Below are positions 1-7,968 of a stretch of 47,295 nt of DNA, piece by piece. The stretch's first letter is position 1, and every line of letters begins with the position of its first letter. The translations under genes and the position numbers were made by a program. Source of the DNA: Bdellovibrionaceae bacterium UBA2351 (GTDB lineage: Bacteria; Bdellovibrionota; Bdellovibrionia; Bdellovibrionales; Bdellovibrionaceae); contig DDTZ01000044.1 in assembly GCA_002344565.1 (NCBI GenBank), positions 1 to 47,295 on the forward strand. Direction: 5' to 3'. The notes below the pieces were generated by a model. That model saw only the letters and a list, made by a program, of their open reading frames with translations, was not told the DNA's origin and made no database searches.

Positions 1-1
1 C

Positions 2-217
2 GCAGAAACATCGTTTGATCCACTGGGTATGTTCAATGTGGGCGGCGTAGCGGTTCAAATTAACGATATGATGTTCACTATTAAAGATAAAGCCGGCAAT
101 CCGATGGGTTACTTTACGTTTGTGGGTCAAAAAGCCCCATTCAAAGGTGGGTTTTTCATTTCCCACAAAATCGATCCCAAATTAGGTAAGATTTTGGACG
201 AGTACTACATCAATTAA
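2..217 (+). CDS. Unidentified protein, 3' end only
   Basis: The frame is open from base 2 to a TAA at 215-217, so the gene begins outside the window; the Met at 29 is probably internal because the frame continues upstream as AETSFDPLG. About 71 residues are visible. They alternate hydrophobic and polar residues with many Gly and Phe (GGVAVQINDMMFTIKDKAGN, then GYFTFVGQKAPFKGGFF), which suggests beta structure, and end in DEYYIN. I recognise no family. A perfect hairpin lies 37 bp downstream. No function is proposed. Confidence 0.55.
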   Translation, partial: AETSFDPLGMFNVGGVAVQINDMMFTIKDKAGNPMGYFTFVGQKAPFKGGFFISHKIDPKLGKILDEYYIN

Positions 218-254
218 ATCGAATCTTAACAATAATTTAGCCAGTCCAATAGGT

Positions 255-278
255 AAGGAATTAGGAAACTAATTCCTT
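255..278. other. Perfect 10-bp hairpin with GAAA loop
   Basis: AAGGAATTAG, loop GAAA, CTAATTCCTT. The stem is a perfect 10 bp closed by a GNRA-type tetraloop. No T-run follows on either strand, so it is not a textbook intrinsic terminator. It may be a 3' end or RNA-stability element for the upstream gene, or an element in the leader of the H1-like gene. Confidence 0.5.
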
Positions 279-357
279 GCCGTTAAAAAAAAGCTCCGTT
301 AGCATCAGATTTGTAATTAAATAAACCGCATCGAAACGGATCTCGAAGGAGTTTTTT

Positions 358-885
358 ATGGCTAAATCTAAAAAGAAACCCGCAGCTAAAAAAGCAGCAC
401 CAAAGGCAAAAAAGGCAGTAAAAGCCACAAAGAAAGCAGCGCCAAAAGCGAAAGCTAAAGCGACTAAAAAAGCAGCTCCTGCAAAGAAAGCCGCTAAAGC
501 GACTAAGGCTAAAGCACCTGCAAAAAAAGCAACAGCAAAAGCAGCAAAGAAAGCCGCTCCAAAAAAAGCAGCTAAAAAACCAGCTCCTGCTAAAAAAGAA
601 AAAAAAGCAGCAGCGGCAGCCGCTGGCGCAGGAATGATGATCAGTGAAGAAACTGAAAAATCATTAGACGAATTAACATCTGAATTCGAAGATGATTCTG
701 AAATGGAAACCGTAACTGGTTTAGATGATGAACCAACAGCTGAAGACGAAGATGACAATTGGGATGATGCTGAAGAGTCAGAAAAATTCGAAGACATGGA
801 AGAAAGCGATGACGATATGTCTGGCGACGATGATGAAGATTCAGACGACGAAGACGAAGATGACGGCGAAGAAGGTTACTTCTAG
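358..885 (+). CDS. Histone-H1-like Lys/Ala/Pro protein with acidic tail
   Basis: This 175-residue protein has two opposite halves. Residues 1-83 are almost only Lys, Ala and Pro in degenerate AAPKK/KAAPAKK repeats, as in eukaryotic H1 C-tails and bacterial H1-like DNA-binding proteins. Residues 84-96 are an Ala-Gly-Met linker (AAAAAAGAGMM). Residues 97-175 are dominated by Asp and Glu, with runs such as DDDEDSDDEDEDD, and end in GYF. The start is supported by AAGGAG about 7 bp upstream, and a strong terminator follows, so it is probably monocistronic. Known bacterial H1-like proteins bind and compact DNA; nucleoid binding is inferred here. The acidic half could self-mask or tune DNA binding. 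The whole protein looks intrinsically disordered. Confidence 0.85.
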   Translation: MAKSKKKPAAKKAAPKAKKAVKATKKAAPKAKAKATKKAAPAKKAAKATKAKAPAKKATAKAAKKAAPKKAAKKPAPAKKEKKAAAAAAGAGMMISEETEKSLDELTSEFEDDSEMETVTGLDDEPTAEDEDDNWDDAEESEKFEDMEESDDDMSGDDDEDSDDEDEDDGEEGYF

Positions 886-911
886 TCTTTCATTTCAAAT
901 GAAAATTCCAA

Positions 912-938
912 AAGCCCACTTTCGAGTGGGCTTTTTTT
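912..938 (+). terminator. Intrinsic terminator of the H1-like gene
   Basis: AAGCCCACT, loop TTCG, AGTGGGCTT, followed directly by more T residues. A 9-bp GC-rich stem with a stable tetraloop and T-tract. It also sits at the 3' end of the convergent TonB receptor gene and could serve both strands. Confidence 0.9.
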
Positions 939-957
939 TGCGTGAAGCGAGTTCTCG

Positions 958-2817
958 TTAGATTCCTAACCTAACACCCGCGAAAAATTCTAACCCCGGA
1001 TTTCTGTAGCCGTAGCTTTCATCGTATTTTTCCGATAACAAATTCTGACCACGGAAATACAACGACATTTCCTCGAGAGACATTGATCGTGCAAAACCCT
1101 CCGACAACTTGAAAATATAACTTGTACTCAAGGTCGTATAGCTCGGAAGACTTACTGTCTGTGTAGAGCTTTTTGTATCGTCTCGCGGACCACGGGCGAC
1201 AAATTCAAGGTTCCAAGTCGATTGTTCATCCTTCTTGCTATAGACGAGGCTAGCACTTTGCAAAGGGCGACGAACCAACCATTTACCTGTATTAACATCA
1301 CGTGGCTCCTGATAAGCCATATTCAGCGTTAAACGCTGATCGAATGTAAACCGATACGTCGCTGCGGCCTCAACACCTTTGGTGATTGTTCGGCCTACGT
1401 TGTAATATTGAAGCGGATTTCCGCGCGCGGCAATTAAGTTCTCGATATGGGTTTCAAATAACGTGATCGAGGTTTCAAATTCTTCGCTGATAACTTTATC
1501 GTGACTTAAAGAATAGGTCCTAGACGATTCGGGATTTAACCACGTATTACCCTTGTTTGAAAACAATTGATACAAAGATGGCAATCGATAGCCCGTTGAG
1601 TGTTCCAACTTGAACTCGCCATACTGAACCCCGATTTGATATGTGCTCACATCACGGAAGTTTAAGTCCGTATCATAGCGATAGCCGGCTTGAAGGGATA
1701 GATCACCCACAGGCAACCATTCAACTTTTGTGAATGTTCCTACCATTTCATTCGCTTGTTCCGCGCGAAGAGTTTTAAATTCCTCGTACAACATATATTC
1801 CTTTTGAAAACTGGCACCAACGTCCCATTTCCAATTTTCTGCGTTTAACAAACGAAATTCAGCCCGCACAGGAATAAGATAGCTTTTATAGACTTGGTTA
1901 TCTTCGGTTGAACTGTATTGATTCATTACTTGATTATAGGTACGTTTAGCATCAACGAAACCCACTGATAATAATGGCCTGTACCAAATAGAGTTATTTC
2001 TGAATGCCATTTGAAACTGATTTACTTCACTTGAAGTTATAAAATCCATAGTATCCGCGGATTTGAAATCACTGAATGAAAAGCCGGTCGGGTTTTCGTT
2101 TCGATCGGTTGTATGAGAAAGCTTTACGTTGAATTGATAATCGTCTCGATACAGGTATATGGCCTCTACATTATCTTTACGACGCTTATACTTAAAGTCG
2201 GAATTTGCAACTGGGCTTGGAGAGTTCTGATATTGGTACTGTCCGCGAACGATAGCCATCGAGTTTTCGGAAACCTTTTTATAAAAATCCCCACTGACTT
2301 CGCGATAGTCATTGACGCCTCCTTGGATATCTAAACGATGATTTGTTTTCCAATCTTTGGGTAAGGTTTCGATCTTAATCACAGCGCTCAAGGCTTGACC
2401 GCCATACCATACCGACTGACTACCTTTAATCACTGTAATACGTTGAACCGAGTTCAAACTTATCGAGTTCAAATTAAAAGATCTTTGGACCGTAGACGCA
2501 TCATAGACCGGAATATCATCGATTAAAATTAGTATCTGGCTTGAATCCCCGCCTCGCACTAACAATGAATTTGGTTGAAAAGCAGAGTTGGTAATATTGA
2601 TATTTGCTTTTGTTGAAAGCAGCGCCGACATGTTTGGAGCTTTTGAGTCCTGAATTTCCTGCTCATCAATCACGACTCGAGACGACGTCGAGAACGACGA
2701 GTCATATACTTTGGTTTCGTAAGTCGGAGTCGATGATGATGGCGTTACTGTAGTTGTTTGTGCCGACACCAAAGAGGCAGCAGCTAATATGCATAAAAGA
2801 GTAAAAATATTTTTCAT
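958..2817 (-). CDS. TonB-dependent outer-membrane receptor (BtuB-like)
   Basis: The 619-residue protein has a signal peptide (MKNIFTLLCILAAASLVSA). Residues about 50-152 form a plug domain with typical motifs (LLVRGGDSSQILILIDDIPV, then SVQRITVIKGSQSVWYGGQA). The rest is a long beta-barrel of alternating aromatic strands ending in GLEFFAGVRLGI, a BtuB/cobalamin-receptor-type C-terminus. Such receptors import cobalamin, siderophores or other large substrates across the outer membrane using TonB-ExbBD energy. The length matches small BtuB-type receptors. The downstream neighbour in the same orientation is 56 bp upstream of its start, so they are likely co-transcribed. I see no cobalamin riboswitch, so the substrate is uncertain. 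Confidence 0.88.
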   Translation of the reverse strand: MKNIFTLLCILAAASLVSAQTTTVTPSSSTPTYETKVYDSSFSTSSRVVIDEQEIQDSKAPNMSALLSTKANINITNSAFQPNSLLVRGGDSSQILILIDDIPVYDASTVQRSFNLNSISLNSVQRITVIKGSQSVWYGGQALSAVIKIETLPKDWKTNHRLDIQGGVNDYREVSGDFYKKVSENSMAIVRGQYQYQNSPSPVANSDFKYKRRKDNVEAIYLYRDDYQFNVKLSHTTDRNENPTGFSFSDFKSADTMDFITSSEVNQFQMAFRNNSIWYRPLLSVGFVDAKRTYNQVMNQYSSTEDNQVYKSYLIPVRAEFRLLNAENWKWDVGASFQKEYMLYEEFKTLRAEQANEMVGTFTKVEWLPVGDLSLQAGYRYDTDLNFRDVSTYQIGVQYGEFKLEHSTGYRLPSLYQLFSNKGNTWLNPESSRTYSLSHDKVISEEFETSITLFETHIENLIAARGNPLQYYNVGRTITKGVEAAATYRFTFDQRLTLNMAYQEPRDVNTGKWLVRRPLQSASLVYSKKDEQSTWNLEFVARGPRDDTKSSTQTVSLPSYTTLSTSYIFKLSEGFARSMSLEEMSLYFRGQNLLSEKYDESYGYRNPGLEFFAGVRLGI

Positions 2818-2873
2818 CGCCTGATTTTTAATCCAAAAACAGACGAATTCAACATTTGACTGCTAAATGAAAA

Positions 2874-3812
2874 CTAGTTGCCCTTAAATACCTGAACAGT
2901 GGCACCGTTGATTTGCAAACTTGGCTGCAATGATTCGATCAATTTGTTAGGCGAGAGCATCATCATTAGGGAGATATCTTTAAACGGAATTTCTTTTTCG
3001 GGGGTTACAGCTAATTTTACTGAACGAGGATTGTTCACAAATTCGCGCAGCCCTGACGTAATTTCCGAGTTATCCGTTGCGTTTGCGGGGTCACGATTAC
3101 TGTCTGATTTCCTAGAGAGAGCCAAATACGATTCTAAAGGCACATTATTTTTTTGTGCTAAAGTTCTAATGTTAGTTACAAGCGAATTATCAACATACTC
3201 AACCGAAAACTCTTTTACAGAGCTTTCGTTAAACTGCGACAAATCCTTTAAATCAAAGGCTTCCGGCAAGGTGAAATCTGTCAAATGAGCCGTCACACTT
3301 ATTTTACCCATTTTAAACCCTTCGACGGAAAGTTCGTTCAAGTAAAAATCCTTACTTTCTGATTTGTAATTATAGTCTGAAACAACATTAAGAACTAATT
3401 TCTCGTAACCTAGTTCGGCTAACGCCTTCTGCACTCTTGGTGATAAGTATTGTTCGTTCAGTTCTAAACGATGAATAGCGATTTTCAATTTCGTTAAATC
3501 CGAAAGATCTATTTCTCCTTGGGCCACACCCATCGCTTCGCTTAAAGACCAATTTGAAAAATCAACATTGCTGGTCGATATCACCTTATCGCCTTTGCTG
3601 GTATTGATAGCTAAACCATTGACCCGAATTCTTAGCGGAATATAAGACAGACGCACATCTTCAAACGTCACATCGATGCCGTATTTAATGGCGTTTTGCT
3701 GCACTTCACTCATGTAGGCCTGAAGGTGCTCTTGAATCAGCTGTGGAACAACGAAATTTAAACTTAAAAATGCTGTGATTAAAAAACTAAGGGCGATGAC
3801 TTTGATTTTCAC
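2874..3812 (-). CDS. Predicted periplasmic AsmA/DUF748-like protein
   Basis: This 312-residue protein begins with a hydrophobic segment (IKVIALSFLITAFLSLNFVV) that is either an N-terminal anchor or a signal peptide. The region after it (FEDVRLSYIPLRIRVNGLAI, then VDFSNWSLSEAMGVAQGEID) has the alternating pattern of AsmA/DUF748-type proteins, where a short sequence on how a membrane layer is described is followed by long beta repeats. AsmA relatives act in lipid transport or outer-membrane homeostasis; this copy is short and the assignment is tentative. It precedes the TonB receptor on the same strand and may be transcribed with it. No catalytic motif is visible. Confidence 0.55.
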   Translation of the reverse strand: MKIKVIALSFLITAFLSLNFVVPQLIQEHLQAYMSEVQQNAIKYGIDVTFEDVRLSYIPLRIRVNGLAINTSKGDKVISTSNVDFSNWSLSEAMGVAQGEIDLSDLTKLKIAIHRLELNEQYLSPRVQKALAELGYEKLVLNVVSDYNYKSESKDFYLNELSVEGFKMGKISVTAHLTDFTLPEAFDLKDLSQFNESSVKEFSVEYVDNSLVTNIRTLAQKNNVPLESYLALSRKSDSNRDPANATDNSEITSGLREFVNNPRSVKLAVTPEKEIPFKDISLMMMLSPNKLIESLQPSLQINGATVQVFKGN

Positions 3813-3920
3813 GAAATTTCTCCGAGCCTGGGTAGCTGCTGGTTACCTAATTCAGATCGGGAGAAAGGCCATAAAAATAAAGGCTGAATCTTGGAAAAAT
3901 AAGAAAATTTTTCTGTCTCA

Positions 3921-3952
3921 AAAAAAGAAAAAGGGCTTTTACTAAAGCCCTT
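3921..3952 (-). terminator. Intrinsic terminator downstream of the sigma-54 activator
   Basis: On the minus strand AAGGGCTTT, a short loop, AAAGCCCTT, then a T-rich run interrupted by one C. A 9-bp stem located 67 bp past the stop codon of the activator gene. Confidence 0.85.
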
Positions 3953-4019
3953 GAAAACCACTAACGTTCTGTATTGTTTGGCCGGAGTTAACGTTCAATT
4001 GGCCCGTTTCTGTATAAGT

Positions 4020-5096
4020 TTATTTCATCGGTTTTGAATGTACCGCAAACTTATCGAATTCACCGTATTCGTGAAGCTTGTTGTACAGAGTCTTAATCGT
4101 AATACCTAGGCTGTTAGCCGCTTGCGTTTTATTACCGCTAAAGTGACCAAGAGCTTTAAGGATGTACTTTTTCTCGATTTCATAAAGTGGGATGTTTGGA
4201 TCATACTCTAAGAAATCAATTTCAACTTCTGGGCTTTGGATATAGTCTGGTAGATCACCGATTTCGATTTGGTGACCTTCAGAAAGAATTTGTAAACGTT
4301 CACACACGTTTTGTAATTCTCTGATATTTCCTGGCCAGTCATATTTCATCAACAATTGAACCGCTTCCGTAGAAATCGTCTTCATCTTGCCGTATTGAGC
4401 TTGTGGAGACTGGTTCATAAAGTGCTGGATCAAAAGAGGAATGTCCTCTTTACGACGTCTTAAAGGTGGCGCGTTTACTACGATCGTGTTGATACGATAG
4501 AATAAATCTTCGCGGAAGTTACCCTTTTGAACTTCTTGATCAAGCTCCCTGTTTGTAGCCGAGATTAAACGAATATCTACTTTGATTGGGTCTTTACCAC
4601 CCACACGGAAAATTTCGCCTTCTTGGATAAAACGTAAAAGTTTAGCTTGGATACCATGAGAAAGCTCACCGATTTCGTCTAGGAAAAGAGTTCCACCGTT
4701 AGCTACTTCTGCTAAACCGATCTTACGTGTGTAAGCACCAGTGAATGAACCTTTTTCGTGTCCAAACAATTCGCTTTCAAGCAATGTTTCACGTAAAGCA
4801 CCGCAGTTAATAGCTACGAAAGGACGGCTCTTACGAGTCGACTTTTCATGTACCGCGCGAGCCAGTAACTCTTTACCAGTTCCAGACTCACCCAACACCA
4901 ATACGTTGGCATTTGATGGGGCTACACGGTCGATCATCTTCATCAAGTTACCCATCGCTTCGGATTGGTAAATGATAGAGCGAGTGATCTGCGCTTGAGC
5001 TGGTTTAGCCTGCTCAATAGGCTTGCCCCAAAGCACTTGGTTTTGGGATTGGCTCGTCGGTAGGACCTGAGACGAGGAATTTGAATTATCGTTCAT
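4020..5096 (-). CDS. Stand-alone sigma-54-dependent activator (AAA+, Fis HTH)
   Basis: A 358-residue bacterial enhancer-binding protein. The AAA+ domain has Walker A GESGTGKE, the sigma-54 contact loop in the GSFTGA form (usual GAFTGA), Walker B GGTLFLDEIGE, and the LRRRKEDIPLL sensor region. The Fis-type helix-turn-helix is at the C-terminus (NKTQAANSLGITIKTLYNKL). The N-terminus is only about 35 polar Gln/Ser-rich residues with no receiver, GAF or PAS domain, so activity must be set by expression level, a partner protein or the short tail. It remodels sigma-54 RNA polymerase at -24/-12 promoters. It is transcribed divergently from the Xer gene, has a candidate sigma-70 promoter, and ends in its own terminator. 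The target regulon is not visible here. Confidence 0.93.
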   Translation of the reverse strand: MNDNSNSSSQVLPTSQSQNQVLWGKPIEQAKPAQAQITRSIIYQSEAMGNLMKMIDRVAPSNANVLVLGESGTGKELLARAVHEKSTRKSRPFVAINCGALRETLLESELFGHEKGSFTGAYTRKIGLAEVANGGTLFLDEIGELSHGIQAKLLRFIQEGEIFRVGGKDPIKVDIRLISATNRELDQEVQKGNFREDLFYRINTIVVNAPPLRRRKEDIPLLIQHFMNQSPQAQYGKMKTISTEAVQLLMKYDWPGNIRELQNVCERLQILSEGHQIEIGDLPDYIQSPEVEIDFLEYDPNIPLYEIEKKYILKALGHFSGNKTQAANSLGITIKTLYNKLHEYGEFDKFAVHSKPMK

Positions 5097-5202
5097 ACGT
5101 TCCGCCTTTGTGTGATAAATTCATTCCAGTATGTAGTTTTTGAGTGAGGCATCCCGGGAGACGATTATGTCTCAGAATGATGCGGCGTCACTTACGCATT
5201 GC

Positions 5203-5232
5203 AATATAGTCTAGGTTAAGTAATTTTTGCAA
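5203..5232 (-). promoter_or_regulatory. Candidate sigma-70 promoter for the activator gene
   Basis: On the minus strand TTGCAA, an 18-bp spacer, then TATATT. The leader to the activator start would be about 100 nt. The -35 box TTGCAA is self-complementary and may be shared with a plus-strand promoter. Confidence 0.45.
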
Positions 5233-5257
5233 GAAAAATTTTGCATGGTGTTATAAA
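5227..5257 (+). promoter_or_regulatory. Candidate divergent promoter for the Xer gene
   Basis: TTGCAA, a 19-bp spacer, then TATAAA, about 22 bp before the Xer start. The spacer is longer than ideal, so this is weaker than the opposite promoter that uses the same palindromic hexamer. Confidence 0.3.
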
Positions 5258-5278
5258 AAATTTAGGATATTTCAAAAA

Positions 5279-6226
5279 ATGACCCCACTAGAGGCCAGTC
5301 AGGAAATAGATAACTATCTGAAATATATGCAGAATATAAAAACCTGCAGTCCTCATACAGTGAGGGCCTATAAAAAAGACTTAGACGGTTTTTTTGCCCC
5401 TGTAAAAAGTTCAAAGTCGACCACAAACGATCTGAGAACCTACTTTTCAACCCAATTATTGGAGCTGGGGCGACTCAGTCTAGCCACCCGAAATCGTAAA
5501 ACAGGGACCCTAAAGAGCTTTTTAAACTGGCTTTACGAAACTCGTAAGATTGATTCGGCTTTATCAGAATTTTACCACTCCCCAAAGGTTCCTCGCAAAA
5601 TACCCCACTTCATTTCTTTTGATGAAGTCAGTGGCTGCCTGCAGTTTTTGGGTAATCGCACAACACCGATAAAAGAATTCGAAGACCTTACTCAACGTCA
5701 GCAACGTCTATTATTTTTACTTCTCTACGGTGCTGGCTTGCGTATATCGGAAGCCTGTCAGCTGAAAGTGCGCGATGTTGACGAGTTCGATCGAAAAATC
5801 CTTATCCGCGGTAAGGGCGCCAAAGAACGTATTGTCGTTTGCCCTGAGTTTGTTTGGGACGAGTGGATTCACTATCGAAATTACGTGAGGTCCCGATTGA
5901 CATCGGTTTCTAGCAAACACGAATTCGTGTTCTTTCGTTATCACGACGAAAATTTTTCTGACGAGCCTATCAATGAACGCACTGGCTATGGATGGATTCG
6001 AGCGATTGGCGCGCAGTCTGGCCTGACTCAAAGCTTGAATCCCCATGCTCTTCGCCATAGCTTTGCGACGCACCTATTGAACAGCGGAGCGAACTTGCGC
6101 GTAATTCAAAGTCTTTTAGGTCACTCAACCTTGGCTGCGACAGAGAAATATACTCACCTAAATTTATCGCAGCTGTATCAAACAATGGAGAAAGCGCATC
6201 CACTCGGGAAACTTAAAAAACCTTAG
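5279..6226 (+). CDS. xerC: Tyrosine recombinase, XerC/XerD type
   Basis: A 315-residue tyrosine recombinase of normal Xer length. Residues 1-100 are the SAM-like core-binding domain. All catalytic residues are visible: R155 in GAGLRISEA, K179 in RGKGAKER, H256 and R259 in HALRHSFATHLL, H282 in LLGHSTLA, and nucleophile Y291 in EKYTHL. Xer enzymes resolve chromosome dimers at dif sites during division. The clean Xer signature, housekeeping neighbours (recO is convergent) and lack of attachment repeats argue against a phage integrase. XerC and XerD cannot be separated from sequence by eye, so the symbol is provisional. The SD is weak (TAGGAT about 7 bp upstream). Confidence 0.87.
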   Translation: MTPLEASQEIDNYLKYMQNIKTCSPHTVRAYKKDLDGFFAPVKSSKSTTNDLRTYFSTQLLELGRLSLATRNRKTGTLKSFLNWLYETRKIDSALSEFYHSPKVPRKIPHFISFDEVSGCLQFLGNRTTPIKEFEDLTQRQQRLLFLLLYGAGLRISEACQLKVRDVDEFDRKILIRGKGAKERIVVCPEFVWDEWIHYRNYVRSRLTSVSSKHEFVFFRYHDENFSDEPINERTGYGWIRAIGAQSGLTQSLNPHALRHSFATHLLNSGANLRVIQSLLGHSTLAATEKYTHLNLSQLYQTMEKAHPLGKLKKP

Positions 6227-6272
6227 TCCACAGCGGTTTGAGGCTTACCTCCCGTTTTTCCGTTTTCGTTCT

Positions 6273-6890
6273 TCACGATAAATGGGCGTGAGCTAGGTAT
6301 TCTCTAACTATTTTTTCTACCCTGGTGGATTGGTTTCTGGCTTCAATTGCAACTGGTTCTAGCGTTGTGAATTGAGTTAATGGAGTGCTTAGGAACGGGA
6401 TCATCCATGGCTCTTGCTCTAGCACACCTTGTTCCGCTAAGAGTTTTAGGAAAAACTGTACTTTTAGGATGGGCAAATGGATTTGGTAATTGAGGCTTTC
6501 TGTTGAGAGATTTTTTAGGCAGTGACCTAGTAAATTGTAAAGTGAATCCGATAGGCTATCGCCTTCTTGTGAAACTTTAGTGATGCATTCTACTGCGAAC
6601 AATCCAAATTGTAACACATCGTAATCTTTTTTTAGTGACGCAAAATCATTTAGCAATTGGGCTTCTTCTAGAACTGATAGTTGCTGTTTGTTGGCCTTGT
6701 CTGAATAACTCAGCCTTACGTGATGAAGTGGCTCTAGCACCCCACCGCCAAAACGTTTTCGGCTCTTGAGTGCGGAGCGGGCCAAGAATGATTTTTTTTC
6801 ACCGGCGGCTGAAATGCCGGTCACGATTAAATCAGACTCACCATAACGAACTTTTTTTAATAAAATAAATGTGCCCGTTTGTTTCGTCAA
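6273..6890 (-). CDS. recO: DNA repair protein RecO
   Basis: A 205-residue RecO-type protein. The N-terminal OB-fold is recognisable (GTFILLKKVRYGESDLIVTG, then FLARSALKSRKRFGGGVLEP), and the helical part follows (QFGLFAVECITKVSQEGD). RecO works with RecR and RecF to load RecA onto SSB-coated single-stranded DNA and to anneal strands. The Cys4 zinc finger of many RecO proteins is absent, and the protein is shorter than the usual 240 or so residues. The start is TTG, supported by GAGAGG upstream. It lies 29 bp downstream of an unidentified gene on the same strand, probably in an operon. Confidence 0.85.
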   Translation of the reverse strand: MTKQTGTFILLKKVRYGESDLIVTGISAAGEKKSFLARSALKSRKRFGGGVLEPLHHVRLSYSDKANKQQLSVLEEAQLLNDFASLKKDYDVLQFGLFAVECITKVSQEGDSLSDSLYNLLGHCLKNLSTESLNYQIHLPILKVQFFLKLLAEQGVLEQEPWMIPFLSTPLTQFTTLEPVAIEARNQSTRVEKIVREYLAHAHLS

Positions 6891-6919
6891 AGCTCTGCCT
6901 CTCTTTTATCGAGTGGCCT

Positions 6920-7870
6920 CTAGAAAATCCACTCCGATTCAGCCTCAATACCACTGACAATTTCATCAATAGTTGCTTTGGATGGAATATCTTTGGGATC
7001 ATTGAAAGACAAGCTAATTAAACCACGCAATAAATCATCAGATACCTCTGGCTGTATCCAAGAGCGTATTGATTTCGGGCTATTAGAAACACAGTCAGAA
7101 TAGGATTTTACCTTTTCAAACCCCTTCTCCTTTAACTTCTCGGCCACAAGATCGCCATGGAGCATGTCAAAAATCAGAAGGGATCGGTCCCATACGCGCT
7201 GACCTGAATACGCCCATTTCGTTTGCGACAATGAGTTTTCCCAAGTTCTAATTTCGTTTTCAAATTGAGGGCTCGTTCGTTTTAACAACGTAGACCAATT
7301 ATCTTTCCAACGAATATTTTGATACGCTCCTACCGCAGAATATAACTTTGCTCGTTCTGGCAGAAATGTCACACTTAAATCTGTACTGGGAACTTGAATG
7401 CTATACGAAGAAGGCAAAGGTTTTAGATTTGCAGTATATTCATGACTAATCAGAATGAAAAATATTTTCTTGGTACTTGCCCAAGCTTCAATCTGCTCAT
7501 GTGGATAGGCTTCACCCGTGAGCGCATGATTTTTAAAATATACTAAAAATAAAGTGTCTTTGTTTAACCCATCTATAATACTTTGCCCGCCGTCAGTTGC
7601 CTTTTGAAGGTCAGACATTTTGATATTTTGAATCTGATAACTTTCACGAACAAAATACGGTTGCGAATTTTCTAGTAGAGGAGATACACCACTTACCCAG
7701 GCGATACTTCGCTTGTGTGCATAGAGTTGGGCGAGGCTAATTAGCAAGTCATGAGTTGCCAAAAACGGATTTATATAACTACGAATCTGGTTCTGAATTC
7801 CCAATTCATTCTTTAATCGAAAGTTAACCAGGTCCCATTCTTCTGGACGCGAGAAAGATTCAAATACCAT
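6920..7870 (-). CDS. Unidentified 316-residue protein, possibly PLP-fold-like
   Basis: I do not recognise a close family. It is soluble, with no signal peptide or membrane segment. Its layout weakly resembles fold-type-I PLP enzymes: a helix followed by SIAWVSGVSP, then a strand-turn segment TLFLVYFKNHALTGEAYPHE (compare the NPTG region), a segment ERAKLYSAVGAYQNIRW where a Schiff-base Lys could sit, and a C-terminal LLRGLISLSFNDPKD like the terminal strand of aminotransferases. The Asp and Arg that bind PLP are not clear, so it could be a degenerate non-catalytic relative or something unrelated. It is upstream of recO on the same strand. The SD is weak. Confidence 0.6.
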   Translation of the reverse strand: MVFESFSRPEEWDLVNFRLKNELGIQNQIRSYINPFLATHDLLISLAQLYAHKRSIAWVSGVSPLLENSQPYFVRESYQIQNIKMSDLQKATDGGQSIIDGLNKDTLFLVYFKNHALTGEAYPHEQIEAWASTKKIFFILISHEYTANLKPLPSSYSIQVPSTDLSVTFLPERAKLYSAVGAYQNIRWKDNWSTLLKRTSPQFENEIRTWENSLSQTKWAYSGQRVWDRSLLIFDMLHGDLVAEKLKEKGFEKVKSYSDCVSNSPKSIRSWIQPEVSDDLLRGLISLSFNDPKDIPSKATIDEIVSGIEAESEWIF

Positions 7871-7968
7871 AGATACATTAGACCTGATTCAATTTCGTTT
7901 TTCTATAAATTGATTGTGACTATAGGAACAAAGGACTAGTATCAGAAATGATTTAGGAGGGGCTTTCC

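Noticed and set aside
358..640. Repeats resembling a CRISPR or tandem array
   Set aside because: They are short degenerate codon repeats inside a reading frame, with no constant spacers.
261..797. Long minus-strand open frame over the H1-like gene
   Set aside because: It is the complement of Lys/Ala repeats and gives an Ala/Phe-rich product with no start signal, against a strong gene on the plus strand.
2818..3930. Cobalamin riboswitch upstream of the TonB receptor
   Set aside because: No B12-box was seen, and the gene before the receptor leaves only 56 bp.
5279..6226. Xer gene as a phage or island integrase
   Set aside because: No attachment repeats, tRNA or other mobile genes nearby; the motifs fit housekeeping Xer.
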